The notes: generated by a model not told the origin, from the sequence alone. A stretch of DNA of 64,000 nt from Candidatus Pantoea floridensis (GCF_900215435.1 NZ_OCMY01000001.1:1240001-1304000), one strand, 5' to 3'; positions 45,018 through 55,096 are shown, counted from the first letter of the stretch. Numbers and translations are program-made.

Positions 45018-46787
45018 TTATGCCTGTACCAGTGGGCCGGGATTTTTCAGATAATGTTCTTTGATGGCTTGTGCCGCCATCAGGGTGATCGCGCCGATGG
45101 TATCGGTCGGGTTCGCCTGGAAGTTTTGCGGGAAGGCGTTGCCGCCCGGCACAAACACGTTATGAACATCCCAGCTCTGCAGGTATTTGTTCAGTGCAGA
45201 GGTTTTCGGGTTATCGCCCATCACCGCGCCGCCCACGTTGTGGGTCGAGACATATTTGGTGAGGTCAAAGTCAGCGCCCATCGGCAGGAAGCTCATGCTC
45301 ATGCTGTCCGGATTCAGCTCTTTGGCGATGTTGCCGACGATACCTTTCAAGTGCTGTTGCAGCTTAAGTTCGTTCTCTTTCCAGTTGAAGGTCATGCGCA
45401 GCAGCGGCTGACCGCGATGATCGGTGTAGTGCGGATCGAGATCCAGATAGATATCGCGATACGACTGACAGGTGGTGGTAATGCTGATCTTCATGGAATG
45501 GTTGTACCACTGCTCGAGACCTTCCTTGTAACCCATGCCCCAGCTCGGCGTACCTTTCGGCAGTGAGGTGGCGATTGGCGTGCCGGTAGCCTGCGAACTG
45601 TGGATCTTCGCGCCGCCGAGGAAACCCAGTCCCGGACCGTCGAAATTGCCTGGTGAGATGTCATTGAACATCTGCCCGGTGGCACCCGCGGTAGCGAAAG
45701 AGTTGAAGTTTTTATCCTTGAAGAACAGCGTTGCGCCGCCGTTTGACAGGAAGGCATAGTTACGCCCCACCACACCCTCTTCGGTGATCGGGTTATACGG
45801 CTTGCCGATACCGGACAGCAGCATCAGACGCACGTTGTAGAGCTGGAAGCTGGAGAGCACCACGATTTTGGCCGGCTGGAACACTTCGTTGCCATCCACA
45901 TCGTAGTAAATTACGCCCTTCGCGGTTTTCTGATCGTCATGCAGCACCACTTTCACCACTTCCGCGTGCACTTCGTAAGAGAAGTTCGGCATGCGTTTCA
46001 GCGCATCCATCACTGCCGTTTGCGGTGAGGCTTTGGAGTAGTTCAGGCACGGATATTTCGAGCAGTAACCGCAGTAGTTGCACGGGGCGATCTGGTTGCC
46101 GTACGGGTTTTTCCACGCGCGCGATACGCACGCAGAAGGGTTCGGGAACGGGTGATAACCAAGCTTGGTCGCCGCTTCTTTGAACATCACGTTGTTCAGC
46201 GTGTCTTCCAGCGCGGGCAGCGGATAAGGTTCTGAACGCGGGCCTTCAAACGGATCGCCACCTTCCAGAATCTGACCGCGCAGGTTGCCGGTATTACCGG
46301 ATTGTCCGCAGATCAGCTCAAACTTGTAGTAATACGGCTCAATCTCCTCCCAGGTGAACGGGAAGTCCATCACACGCATATCTTCCTGCAGGATGCCCGG
46401 CTTGTAGGCCTCATCCACGTAGGTTTTCAGCTTCAGATCGGTTGGCGTTGGACGAATCAGCACCGCCGTCCAGTGCATACCCGCGCCGCCCACACCGGTG
46501 CCTGGCGCAAACGCGCCCCACTTGCGGGTCGGTAACGCCGTCTGGCTGCTGTTGTAACGCACGGTGACCGCCACTTCTTTGGGCGTCGCGAACACTTTGT
46601 TACGCACGTTGTAAGCGTATTCATCAGCCGGTTTCGGATAGGCGAAATCCGGGTAATCGCGCTCGCCGCCGCGCTCTAACGCGCGCACTTCCAGTCCGGC
46701 CATTGCCAGTTCGATACTCATCAATGAGCCGGCCCAGCCGAGGCCGCATACGACAACGTCGACTTCTTTCTTTGTAATCTGTGCCAT
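45018..46787 (-). CDS. GMC flavoprotein dehydrogenase, large subunit (gluconate 2-dehydrogenase-like)
   Basis: A 589-residue GMC oxidoreductase. The FAD-binding GLGWAG lies at residues 15-20. Central cysteines in the IAPCNYCGYCSKYPCLNYSK stretch suggest an iron-sulfur or disulfide cluster, as in the FAD-dependent sorbitol/gluconate dehydrogenases. The C-terminal histidine region is STHNVGGAVMGDNP. It has no signal of its own and is expected to cross the membrane with the TAT-carrying small subunit. Gluconate to 2-ketogluconate is the likely reaction; sorbitol or ketogluconate is possible. Confidence 0.88.
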   Translation of the reverse strand: MAQITKKEVDVVVCGLGWAGSLMSIELAMAGLEVRALERGGERDYPDFAYPKPADEYAYNVRNKVFATPKEVAVTVRYNSSQTALPTRKWGAFAPGTGVGGAGMHWTAVLIRPTPTDLKLKTYVDEAYKPGILQEDMRVMDFPFTWEEIEPYYYKFELICGQSGNTGNLRGQILEGGDPFEGPRSEPYPLPALEDTLNNVMFKEAATKLGYHPFPNPSACVSRAWKNPYGNQIAPCNYCGYCSKYPCLNYSKASPQTAVMDALKRMPNFSYEVHAEVVKVVLHDDQKTAKGVIYYDVDGNEVFQPAKIVVLSSFQLYNVRLMLLSGIGKPYNPITEEGVVGRNYAFLSNGGATLFFKDKNFNSFATAGATGQMFNDISPGNFDGPGLGFLGGAKIHSSQATGTPIATSLPKGTPSWGMGYKEGLEQWYNHSMKISITTTCQSYRDIYLDLDPHYTDHRGQPLLRMTFNWKENELKLQQHLKGIVGNIAKELNPDSMSMSFLPMGADFDLTKYVSTHNVGGAVMGDNPKTSALNKYLQSWDVHNVFVPGGNAFPQNFQANPTDTIGAITLMAAQAIKEHYLKNPGPLVQA

Positions 46788-46824
46788 GTTAATCCTGTCT
46801 CACATACCAAAAACGGGGGTGTGC

Positions 46825-47556
46825 TTACGCGCTTTCACCCAAGAGGTTGACCGGCCCTAGCGGGTACGGCACGTTGTGCTGCTTCACCCATTCGGTAAAG
46901 CTGGCGCGTGCGCCCGGGAAGCCGATGGCAATCCAGGCTTTCATGCCTTTGTTGCCGCCGTACATCGGGTCAGCGAGGTAGCCGTGTTTGGTATCTGAAA
47001 GCAGCTGGCTGAAGAACTGTGAAGCCTTCAGGTTCGGTTCGCCTAACGCGGCGAAATCGATGCCGTCGTTTTTGTTCACTTTGGTGAGGACCGCATCTTT
47101 CTCTTCCAGCGACAGCGCATGGAACGGCTTCTGAAAGTGGCTTTGCGTCCACTGATTCACCAGTTTGATGCCGGCCTGGTAAATCTGCTGTGGCGTGAAC
47201 GGAATTTGGTATCCCATGGTGGCAGGTGCATGCACGTCGAATGGTCCCTGCATGTAGATCTCTGCGCCGAACTCCGGGCTGTGCAACTGCTGATCGATAA
47301 AGATCGGCACGTTGGTTTCCAGCGCGCCTGGCGCTTTACCCTTACCGCCAGCAGGAATAAGACGATCGGCTGCGGCCAGAATAAATTGCCACTCATCGCT
47401 AGTGAAAAAGATCGGTTTATAGTCAGCGAGCTCAGGTGCGGCCATTTCCGCAGCTTGCGCGGCAGTTAATCCCTTAAATACCAGGTCACTTAATGGCAAA
47501 GCCAACAGCGATCCAAGTAAAAACTTACGTCTGGTGGTCGGTTTATTTAGAAGCAT
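46825..47556 (-). CDS. Gluconate 2-dehydrogenase subunit 3-like, TAT-exported
   Basis: A 243-residue small subunit. The twin-arginine signal TTRRKFLLGS at residues 7-16 and a hydrophobic h-region end near AAQAAEM. The mature part is of the Gluconate_2-dh3 family (FTSDEWQFILAAADRLIPA). It escorts the flavoprotein to the periplasm. It is the first gene of the three-gene operon, 37 bases before the flavoprotein. Confidence 0.9.
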   Translation of the reverse strand: MLLNKPTTRRKFLLGSLLALPLSDLVFKGLTAAQAAEMAAPELADYKPIFFTSDEWQFILAAADRLIPAGGKGKAPGALETNVPIFIDQQLHSPEFGAEIYMQGPFDVHAPATMGYQIPFTPQQIYQAGIKLVNQWTQSHFQKPFHALSLEEKDAVLTKVNKNDGIDFAALGEPNLKASQFFSQLLSDTKHGYLADPMYGGNKGMKAWIAIGFPGARASFTEWVKQHNVPYPLGPVNLLGESA

Positions 47557-48088
47557 GGCGTGACGACTCTCACTTGCTAAGAAAGATAATTATTTTTGTT
47601 AATAGCTTTATAAATCGGTAAATAACCTGGCAATCTTAGGGATATAGGTATTTCTGAATGTAAAAATTAAATTAAAAATGTGTTTTGATGAAATTCAATC
47701 ATCATGTTGAATTTAGGTTAAGGCTTGGTAAAGGGCTTTCGAGGTAGAAATGGCGGATTTAACCGTACAAATGCGGTGATTTTGGCAATATTTAGTGGGC
47801 AATTGACCAGGGATTATCGCGCATGGAAATAATCGCCAAAATGAATCAATGAAAATAAATCATACTTCCATACCAGAGAATTATTCTCATTTATAACATC
47901 TTATTTACTTAATTGGCGAAGGGGTAAGCGCTTTATTTTCCGAATATGAAAGGCAGCGCACAAAATAAACGAAATAATACCTCAATGTAATCAATTGTTA
48001 TTTTCCGGCACAGCTCAGAACAAACCGGCATTTTGCCTGGACGATGGCAGAGATAAAGTCTCTTCATCTTCTCTCCAGGAAAACAATA
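47557..48088. promoter_or_regulatory. Long AT-rich divergent promoter region
   Basis: These 532 bases separate the dehydrogenase operon from the binding-protein gene and hold no gene. An inverted repeat AAATTCAA (47691-47698) / TTGAATTT (47707-47714), with an 8-base spacer, lies 135 bases upstream of the operon start and could be a regulator site. Much of the region is AT-rich, fitting one or two promoters. Confidence 0.5.
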
Positions 48089-49657
48089 ATGCGCTCATTG
48101 ATTTTGCTCGTCGCTTTATGGGGCAGCAGCTTTGCCCTGCATGCTGCCACACCGAAAGATACCCTTGTCGTTGCCGTCCCGCTCGACGGCATCATTAGCT
48201 TTGACCCGGCTGAAAGCTTTGAAACCGTCAGCAATAGCGTGCAGCGCAATATCTATCAAACGCTGGTGGAAGCCGATCGTAACTCGCCGCAAAAATTGTC
48301 GCCGCTGCTGGCGACTCGCTGGCAGCAAGGCAGCACGCCGCATAGCCTGATATTTACCCTCAAGTCCGACGCCCGCTTCTCCAGCGGCAATCCGGTCACG
48401 GCGCAGGATGTGATCTTCTCGCTGACGCGCGCGGTGCAGCTGAACAAAGCGCCCTCTTTTATCCTCGCTGAATTTGGCTGGACCAATGAAAATATCGCCA
48501 GCCAATTTAAAGTGCTGAATGACCATCAGCTGGAGATGCAGTGGCCAGCGCAGATTGGTCAGAACCTGGCACTGCGTCTGCTCACGGCGCCGGTTGCTTC
48601 GGTGGTCGATAGCAAAACCGTGCAGCAGAATGCAGTGAATAACGATTCCGGTAACGGCTGGCTACATACGCATTCTGCCGGCAGCGGCGCCTTCACCATT
48701 CAACAATATGTGCCGCAGCAGGCGCTGGTGCTAAGCGCGAATCAACAGGCCCATCCGCAGCCGAAGCTGAAACGTATTCTGCTCAAAGGCGTAGCAGATG
48801 CCGGTGCGCGTCGCCTGCTGATTCAGCAAGGCGATGTCGATGTCGCTTATCAACTCGGCCCGGATCAAATTGATGCGCTGAAGCGTGACAAAAATCTGCG
48901 TATTGAAGCCTTCCCCTCCAGCCTGGTGTATTACCTTGGGTTTAACACCAAGGATAAAGCGCAACCGGCGCTAGGCAATCCGGCGCTGTGGCAAGCCGCA
49001 CGTTGGCTGGTGGATTATCAATCTCTATCGCAGGACCTGCTGAAAGGCCAGTACCGCATTCATCAGAGCTTTCTGCCGCAGGGTTTTGACGGCGCGCTGG
49101 AAGATCAACCGTTCCATTACGATGTCGCGAAAGCCAAAGAGATTTTAGCCAAAGGCGGCATCAAGCCCGGGACTAAATTTGCGCTGACGGTGATCAATCA
49201 GCCGCCTTATATTGATGTGGCGCAGGCGCTGCAGGCCAGCTTCGCCAAGGCGGATGTGCAGATCGAGTTGCAGCCGGTGGCAGAATCAGAATTGTGGAGC
49301 AAAATGCGCGGCCGTGATTTCCAATCGATCTTCATCTATTGGGGTGCGGACTATGTCGATCCGAACACCAACGCCAGCGCCTTTGCCTATAACGTACCGG
49401 GCGGATCTAAAACCCTGGCATGGCGCGTCGGTTGGGATATCCCGGATTTAAGCGCCAAAACCCGCGCCGCTGCCGGAGAAAGCGATGCCGCCAAGCGACG
49501 CGCGTTGTACACCGATTTGCAAAAAACCGTGCAGCAGAACTCACCCTTTGTGGTGACGCTGCAGGGCGCGCAGCAGGTCGCGGTGCGCAATAACGTGAGT
49601 CATGTGCAGCAGGGAATCGGCGTGAGTTTGCTGTTTTTTGATACGGTGCAGAAGTAA
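48089..49657 (+). CDS. ABC-transporter substrate-binding protein (DppA/OppA family), orphan
   Basis: A 522-residue periplasmic SBP_bac_5 protein. The signal peptide (RSLILLVALWGSSFALHAA) is followed by DTLVVAVPLDGIISFDPAES, the standard cluster C start. Peptides, nickel or glutathione are typical ligands. AGGA precedes the ATG at 48089. No permease or ATPase gene is adjacent, so it must share a transporter encoded elsewhere. Confidence 0.87.
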   Translation: MRSLILLVALWGSSFALHAATPKDTLVVAVPLDGIISFDPAESFETVSNSVQRNIYQTLVEADRNSPQKLSPLLATRWQQGSTPHSLIFTLKSDARFSSGNPVTAQDVIFSLTRAVQLNKAPSFILAEFGWTNENIASQFKVLNDHQLEMQWPAQIGQNLALRLLTAPVASVVDSKTVQQNAVNNDSGNGWLHTHSAGSGAFTIQQYVPQQALVLSANQQAHPQPKLKRILLKGVADAGARRLLIQQGDVDVAYQLGPDQIDALKRDKNLRIEAFPSSLVYYLGFNTKDKAQPALGNPALWQAARWLVDYQSLSQDLLKGQYRIHQSFLPQGFDGALEDQPFHYDVAKAKEILAKGGIKPGTKFALTVINQPPYIDVAQALQASFAKADVQIELQPVAESELWSKMRGRDFQSIFIYWGADYVDPNTNASAFAYNVPGGSKTLAWRVGWDIPDLSAKTRAAAGESDAAKRRALYTDLQKTVQQNSPFVVTLQGAQQVAVRNNVSHVQQGIGVSLLFFDTVQK

Positions 49658-49660
49658 TTA

Positions 49661-49781
49661 CCCTCACCCTAGCCCTCTCCCGCACGCGGGAGAGGGGACA
49701 GTCCGCTGCAGTTTATAGCTAAGCCATAAATCCTCTGGATCGGCTCCTTCTCCCGCTGGCGGGAGAAGGTTGGGATGAGGG
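49661..49781. repeat. Double-hairpin palindromic repeat
   Basis: An outer inverted repeat (CCCTCACCC at 49661 and GGGATGAGGG ending at 49781) encloses two 11-base-pair hairpins: CCCTCTCCCGC/GCGGGAGAGGG (49673-49696) and CCTTCTCCCGC/GCGGGAGAAGG (49746-49769). The whole can fold like a cloverleaf. Related CCCTCTCCC repeats are widespread in proteobacteria. Confidence 0.82.
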
Positions 49782-49884
49782 ACAGCGCGCGCCCACCCGA
49801 CTTTTTCGGCACAATCCTCCTCCCTCCTTGCGCGTCGCTTGCTATCCTTTCTGGCATAACCTATTGCCTGAGAGCGAAATAATC

Positions 49885-51387
49885 ATGACCACTCCGTTGC
49901 TGATTGCCCAAACGCCTGACGTCCAATTGCATCTTCTCTCCAACATGGCAAACCGCCACGGTTTGATCACTGGCGCCACCGGCACCGGCAAAACCGTGAC
50001 GCTGCAAAAGCTGGCGGAATCTTTCTCTGACATCGGCGTGCCGGTATTTATGGCGGATGTGAAAGGCGATCTCACCGGCATCTCTGCGGCGGGCGAAGGT
50101 TCAGAGAAGCTGCTGGCGCGCCTGGCAAAAATTGGCGTCAGCGACTGGCAGGCACAGAAAAATCCGGTGATGGTGTGGGATATCTTCGGCCAGCAGGGCC
50201 ATCCGGTGCGCGCAACGGTGTCCGATCTCGGTCCGCTGCTACTGGCGCGCCTGCTTAACCTCAACGATGTGCAATCCGGCGTGCTGCAGATCATCTTTCG
50301 CATCGCCGACGATCAGGGTTTATTACTGCCGGATTTCAAAGATCTGCGCGCCATGACGCAGTACATCGGCGACAACGCCAAAGCGTTTCAGACGCAATAT
50401 GGCAATATCAACGCCGCGTCGGTGGGGGCGATTCAGCGCGGTTTGCTGGCGCTGGAGCAGCAAGGCGCCGAGCACTTCTTTGGCGAACCGATGCTGGATA
50501 TCCGCGACTGGATGCGCTGCGACAGCAACGGCAAAGGCTTCATCAACATCCTCTCGGCGGAAAAGCTGTATCAGATGCCGAAGCTTTACGCTACCAGCCT
50601 GCTGTGGCTGCTGGCCGAACTGTATGAGCAGCTGCCAGAAGCGGGCGACCTCGATAAGCCCAAAATGGTGTTCTTCTTCGACGAAGCGCATCTGCTGTTT
50701 AGCGATGCGCCGCCGGTGCTGCTGGAGAAGGTTGAACAGGTTATTCGCCTGATTCGCTCCAAAGGGGTTGGCGTCTATTTCGTCACGCAGAATCCTGGCG
50801 ATATTCCCGACAACGTGCTGGGGCAACTCGGCAACCGCGTGCAGCATGCGCTGCGCGCCTTTACGCCGAAGGATCAGAAAGCGGTGAAAAGCGCCGCCGA
50901 AACCATGCGCGCTAATCCAGACTTTGATACCGCGGAGGCGATTCAGGCGCTCGGCACCGGCGAAGCGCTGATCTCCTTCCTCGATGAAAAAGGCAGCCCC
51001 GCCATGGTGCAACGCGCAATGGTGATTGCGCCCGGCTCACGCATGGGGCCGGTAAGCCAGGATGAGCGTAATGGCCTGATCAACAACTCGCCGCTGTACG
51101 GTAAATACGACACCGAAGTGGATCGTGAATCGGCATTCGAAATGCTGCAAAAAGGCGTGCAGACGGCGACGCAGCAAGCCAATGCCCCGGAAGCCAAAGG
51201 GAACAGCGTCGATGTCGATAACGGTATTCTTGGCGGCCTGAAAGATATTCTCTTTGGCACTACCGGACCACGCGGCGGCAAGCGCGATGGCGTCGTGCAG
51301 AGCGTGGCCAAGAGCGCCGCGCGTCAGGTAACCAACCAAATCATTCGCGGCGTACTCGGAAGTTTATTGGGCGGCCGTCGTCGTTAA
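49885..51387 (+). CDS. yjgR: HerA-like DUF853 ATPase YjgR
   Basis: A 500-residue P-loop ATPase of the HerA/FtsK-like DUF853 family, the same length as E. coli YjgR. Walker A is GATGTGKT, Walker B is [13 protein letters not shown] and a sensor lies in [13 protein letters not shown]. The C-terminus is Gly/Arg-rich (SLLGGRRR). GAGAG precedes the ATG at 49885. The function is not established; DNA pumping is inferred from the family. It overlaps no gene and is followed by yjiN after 8 bases. Confidence 0.9.
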   Translation: MTTPLLIAQTPDVQLHLLSNMANRHGLITGATGTGKTVTLQKLAESFSDIGVPVFMADVKGDLTGISAAGEGSEKLLARLAKIGVSDWQAQKNPVMVWDIFGQQGHPVRATVSDLGPLLLARLLNLNDVQSGVLQIIFRIADDQGLLLPDFKDLRAMTQYIGDNAKAFQTQYGNINAASVGAIQRGLLALEQQGAEHFFGEPMLDIRDWMRCDSNGKGFINILSAEKLYQMPKLYATSLLWLLAELYEQLPEAGDLDKPKMVFFFDEAHLLFSDAPPVLLEKVEQVIRLIRSKGVGVYFVTQNPGDIPDNVLGQLGNRVQHALRAFTPKDQKAVKSAAETMRANPDFDTAEAIQALGTGEALISFLDEKGSPAMVQRAMVIAPGSRMGPVSQDERNGLINNSPLYGKYDTEVDRESAFEMLQKGVQTATQQANAPEAKGNSVDVDNGILGGLKDILFGTTGPRGGKRDGVVQSVAKSAARQVTNQIIRGVLGSLLGGRRR

Positions 51388-51395
51388 AAGGGATT

Positions 51396-52673
51396 ATGGA
51401 TAAATATCAACAACTCAAACGCAGCAAACGTCTGGCGCTGTCGCTGCTGCTGATTGCCGCCACGATTTTCGTCGTGACGCTGTTTCTGCCGCCCAACTTT
51501 TGGGTGCTTGGCGTGAAGGCCATTGCCGAGGCAGCCATGGTCGGCGCGTTAGCCGACTGGTTCGCAGTGGTGGCGTTATTCCGGCGTGTCCCGGTACCGT
51601 TTATCTCGCGCCATACGGCGATTATTCCACGTAATAAAGATCGGATTGGGGAGAATCTTGGCCGTTTCGTGCAGGAGAAATTCCTCGATACTGATTCGCT
51701 ACTGGCGCTGATTCGCCGCCACGATCCGTCGCAAATGTTGGCAACGTGGCTTAACACGCCAGGCAATGCCGATCGTATTGGTCGCCATCTGCTACAGGTG
51801 ATGCGCGGCTTTCTCGACCTTACCGACGATCAACGCATTCAGCGCTTTTTACGTCGCGCGGTGCATCGTGCGCTGGATAAAGTCGATCTCACCCAATCCA
51901 GCGCGCTGCTGCTGGATAGCCTGACCAAAAACAATCGCCATCAGGAGTTGCTGGATGCGGCGGTGCAACAGCTGCTGCGCTTGCTGCATAAGCCCGGCAC
52001 GCGCGAGTTTATCGCCGCGCAAATTGTGCGTTGGCTGAAACGCGAACACCCGATTAAAGCCAAAATGTTGCCGACCGAATGGCTTGGCGAGCACAGCGCT
52101 GATTTAGTAGCAAATGCCGTGGATTCCATTCTCGATCAGGTGGCGCTTGATCAGGGCCATGAGCTACGTCTGGGATTTGATCGCGCCGTACAGCGTTTGA
52201 TTGAGCGGCTAAAAACCGATCCTGAAATGGCCGAACGCGCCGAAGGCATTAAGAACTGGCTGAAGGAGGATGAGTCGTTCAATCGTTATATCGGCGAGCT
52301 GTGGCAGGATTTACGTGGCTGGCTGAAAGATGATTTGAACAGCGAGGATTCGCAGGTGCAGGAGCGCGTGCGGCTGGCGGCGCTGTGGTTGGGCGAGACG
52401 CTTGCCGCCGATGAAGCGCTGCGCGCCTCAATGAATCAACATCTGGAAGATGCCGCACGCAGTGTCGCACCGGAGTTTGCGGCGTTCCTGACACGCCATA
52501 TTAGCGATACCGTAAAAAGCTGGGACGCGCGCGACATGTCACAGCAAATTGAGCTAAATATTGGCCGTGATTTACAGTTTATCCGCATTAACGGCACCCT
52601 GGTGGGCGGCACGATTGGCCTGATTTTGTATTTGCTATCGCAGCTGCCGGGTTTCATCCAGCAGTTGCCATAA
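51396..52673 (+). CDS. yjiN: DUF445 membrane protein YjiN
   Basis: A 425-residue DUF445 protein matching E. coli YjiN. Helices lie near residues 14-50 and at the C-terminus ([15 protein letters not shown]), with a long helical, coiled-coil-prone middle. Conserved segments are [24 protein letters not shown] and [17 protein letters not shown]. The function is unknown. Co-transcription with yjgR is likely; in E. coli the two genes are apart. Confidence 0.9.
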   Translation: MDKYQQLKRSKRLALSLLLIAATIFVVTLFLPPNFWVLGVKAIAEAAMVGALADWFAVVALFRRVPVPFISRHTAIIPRNKDRIGENLGRFVQEKFLDTDSLLALIRRHDPSQMLATWLNTPGNADRIGRHLLQVMRGFLDLTDDQRIQRFLRRAVHRALDKVDLTQSSALLLDSLTKNNRHQELLDAAVQQLLRLLHKPGTREFIAAQIVRWLKREHPIKAKMLPTEWLGEHSADLVANAVDSILDQVALDQGHELRLGFDRAVQRLIERLKTDPEMAERAEGIKNWLKEDESFNRYIGELWQDLRGWLKDDLNSEDSQVQERVRLAALWLGETLAADEALRASMNQHLEDAARSVAPEFAAFLTRHISDTVKSWDARDMSQQIELNIGRDLQFIRINGTLVGGTIGLILYLLSQLPGFIQQLP

Positions 52674-52676
52674 GCA

Positions 52677-52697
52677 GGTCGCCATGAATGGCGATCC
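52677..52697. repeat. REP-like single palindrome
   Basis: One unit GGTCGCCAT-GA-ATGGCGATCC lies 4 bases after the yjiN stop codon. Its partner unit is missing. Confidence 0.75.
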
Positions 52698-52768
52698 CAA
52701 AACCCTTCCTTCCATTTTCTTTCATCTATTTTCACTTTGCAGATCACAAAATCTGAAGCTCGCGATTA

Positions 52769-52817
52769 CTTTCATTTAAACTTTCATTTATTGTCATTTT
52801 GTCATTAAAAATGAAAG
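52769..52817. promoter_or_regulatory. Repeated CTTTCATTT words, candidate DeoR-family operator
   Basis: CTTTCATTT occurs at 52769-52777 and 52781-52789, 12 bases apart. Two TTGTCATT variants follow at 52791 and 52799, and the reverse complement AAATGAAAG lies at 52809-52817, overlapping the ribosome site of deoC. A further CTTTCATCT lies at 52719. Direct repeats of TTTCATTT type are typical targets of DeoR-family repressors such as AgaR, and such a gene ends this operon. Confidence 0.6.
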
Positions 52818-52826
52818 GAAGAGAAA

Positions 52827-53543
52827 ATGAACCGCATTACCCAGCAGATGGCGCGCATGATTGATTTGAGCGCCGTTCAGGCAACCAATACCGAAGCTGA
52901 TATTCGCCAATGCGCGGAGTTGGCCATCCGCTACAACATCATCGCTATTCACGTTTTACCCTGCTGGACGCGCTTTCTCAGCACGCTGCTGCCAGAGCAA
53001 GGTCGCGGTGACATCATGATCGGCGGTCCGGTCGGTTTCCCAAGCGGCGGACACGCCACCGATACCAAAGTGCAGGAAGTGCGTCAGCTGATCTGCGACG
53101 GCGCGCGTGAAGTCGACATGGTGGTGAATATCGGCAACGTGCTGTCGGGTCGCTTTGATGAAGTGAAGCAGGACCTTCAGCGCGTGGTTGAGGCCGCAGC
53201 GCCGGTTGAAGCCAAAGTGATCCTCGAAACCCATTATCTCGACGAACAGCAGATCCGCCGCGTGTGTGACATCGCCGTAGAAGCTGGCATGAAATGGATC
53301 AAAACCTCAACCGGCTGGGCAGCCAGCGGGGCGACCGAAGAGAAAGTGGCGATCATCGCCGATCAGCTGCAAGGGCGTTTACGCATCAAAGGATCGGGCG
53401 GCATTCGCGATCTCGACACCATCCGCACGCTGTATCGTTTGGGCGTCCGCCGCTTTGGCATGAGCGCCAGCGCTACCGAGAAGGTGCTCGCTCAACTGGA
53501 GCAAGATCCGTCGCTGTTCCCGGAACTGAATCATACGGTGTAA
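52827..53543 (+). CDS. deoC: Deoxyribose-phosphate aldolase (DERA)
   Basis: A 238-residue TIM-barrel class I aldolase. The catalytic residues are in place: Asp97 (REVDMVV), Lys130 (AKVILET) and the Schiff-base Lys159 (KWIKTSTGW). The phosphate site is IKGSGGIRD. It cleaves 2-deoxyribose-5-phosphate to glyceraldehyde-3-phosphate and acetaldehyde, or a related sugar phosphate. It is shorter than E. coli DeoC (259) and is not in a deoCABD context, but first in an operon with a sugar kinase and permease, so the true substrate may differ. Confidence 0.87.
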   Translation: MNRITQQMARMIDLSAVQATNTEADIRQCAELAIRYNIIAIHVLPCWTRFLSTLLPEQGRGDIMIGGPVGFPSGGHATDTKVQEVRQLICDGAREVDMVVNIGNVLSGRFDEVKQDLQRVVEAAAPVEAKVILETHYLDEQQIRRVCDIAVEAGMKWIKTSTGWAASGATEEKVAIIADQLQGRLRIKGSGGIRDLDTIRTLYRLGVRRFGMSASATEKVLAQLEQDPSLFPELNHTV

Positions 53544-53578
53544 ACGCTGCAACTCTCCGGCGTGATATGGAGTGAATA

Positions 53579-55096
53579 ATGAAAAAAAACCTTCTTACCC
53601 TCGACATCGGCACGGGCAGCACGCGCGCTGCCCTTGTCACAACCGACGGCACTATCGTCGGCTTTGCCCAACGTGAATATTCGCAGACGTCTCCGCAGCC
53701 TGGCTGGGTGGAACAATCCCCGTCGCTGTGGTGGCACTCTGCTTGCGACGGCATCCGGGAACTCTACTCACGCTTTGCCCAGGAAATGGCGCACATCGCT
53801 GCGATTGCGGTATGTGGCCAGATGCACGGCACGGTCCTACTCGATAGCGCAGGTCATCTGGTAGAAGACCGCGCTTTACTCTGGAATGACAAACGCGCCT
53901 GGCCGCAGGTGGCTGCTTTCCGGGAACGGGAGGAGATGCCTTTCTGGCTCACACATCTTAATAACCCACCAACGCCGGCCTGGCCCGCTTTTAAACTGCA
54001 GTGGATACGCGAACATCATCCCGACGTTTGGGCGCGCGTGGCTAGCGTATTGATGCCGAAAGACTTTATTAATTTTCGTCTTACCGGCGCGCGTGCGACC
54101 GACTATAGCGAAGCCTCCTGTTATTACCTGATGGACAGCGCCACGCGCCAATGGTCGCACGCGGCGCTCGATCGCTTCCAGCTATCCGCCGATCTGCTGC
54201 CTGACATTCATGCAGCCAGCGATGTGATCGGCAGCATCACGCCCGAGGCGGCGCGAGAAACCGGCTTAAGGCCCGGTATTCCGGTGGTGGCAGGTACCGC
54301 CGATATGGCCGCCAGCCTGCTGGGTTCGGGTGTGTATCAGCCCGGACAGGCCTCGGATAGCACCGGCACATCAACGTTAATCACCGTCGTCAGCGACGCG
54401 CCGCTGCTGCATCCGCAGGTTAATAATCTGCATCTCAGCAATGCTGCCTGGGGCGGTTTTACGCTGCTGGATGCTGGCGGTGATGCGATGCGCTGGGCGC
54501 GGGAGGCCTTTGGGGGCGGGCAGCATTCGCACCCTGAAATGCTGCGCCTTGCCGCAGAGACGAGAGCCGGCGCAGAAGGTCTGCTGTTTCTGCCCTATCT
54601 CACCGGCGAACGCCTGGCGGATAAATGCAACTCGCGTGGCCAGCTGTTTGGATTACAGCGGCGGCATGCGGCAGGACATCTTTACCGCGCGGTGCTGGAA
54701 GGCGTGGCATTTGCCTCGTGGCGCAATCTGCGCCAGTTAAGCGCCTGTTGCACCATGCCCGACAGCATCATTGCCTCCGGCGGCGGCTCACGCAGCGAAC
54801 TGTGGCTCAGTATTAAAGCCTCAGTGTACAACCGGCCAATTCAGCACACCGTTAATCAGGAAAACGGCACGCTGGGCTGCGCTATTCTCGCCGCCACTGG
54901 CATCGGTTACTTCAGTGACCTCGCACAAGGCGTGCAGCGTATGGTGCACATTGCCGGTGAGATTCAGCCCGATGCGCGCCTGCACGATGCTTATCAACGT
55001 CAGTTCGACATCTTCGACCAACTTTATTTGCAGGCACAGCCGCTTTGGGATCGTCTCGATGCTGCCTCCGCCTGTTTTGAGGAGCAGGGATCATGA
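53579..55096 (+). CDS. FGGY-family carbohydrate kinase (xylulokinase-like)
   Basis: A 505-residue FGGY kinase. The N-terminal phosphate motif is LDIGTGSTRAALV, the substrate region is AVCGQMHGTVLLD and the second FGGY domain has IASGGGSRSELWLSI. These place it near XylB. It phosphorylates a sugar, probably a ketose or deoxy-sugar. It starts 35 bases after deoC and overlaps the permease gene by 4 bases (ATGA). The substrate is unknown. Confidence 0.86.
   Translation: MKKNLLTLDIGTGSTRAALVTTDGTIVGFAQREYSQTSPQPGWVEQSPSLWWHSACDGIRELYSRFAQEMAHIAAIAVCGQMHGTVLLDSAGHLVEDRALLWNDKRAWPQVAAFREREEMPFWLTHLNNPPTPAWPAFKLQWIREHHPDVWARVASVLMPKDFINFRLTGARATDYSEASCYYLMDSATRQWSHAALDRFQLSADLLPDIHAASDVIGSITPEAARETGLRPGIPVVAGTADMAASLLGSGVYQPGQASDSTGTSTLITVVSDAPLLHPQVNNLHLSNAAWGGFTLLDAGGDAMRWAREAFGGGQHSHPEMLRLAAETRAGAEGLLFLPYLTGERLADKCNSRGQLFGLQRRHAAGHLYRAVLEGVAFASWRNLRQLSACCTMPDSIIASGGGSRSELWLSIKASVYNRPIQHTVNQENGTLGCAILAATGIGYFSDLAQGVQRMVHIAGEIQPDARLHDAYQRQFDIFDQLYLQAQPLWDRLDAASACFEEQGS

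Noticed and set aside
52730..52749. Possible CRP site upstream of deoC (GATCACAAA)
   Set aside because: Only the right half-site TCACA is good; the left half is CACTT, so it is not a convincing CRP site.
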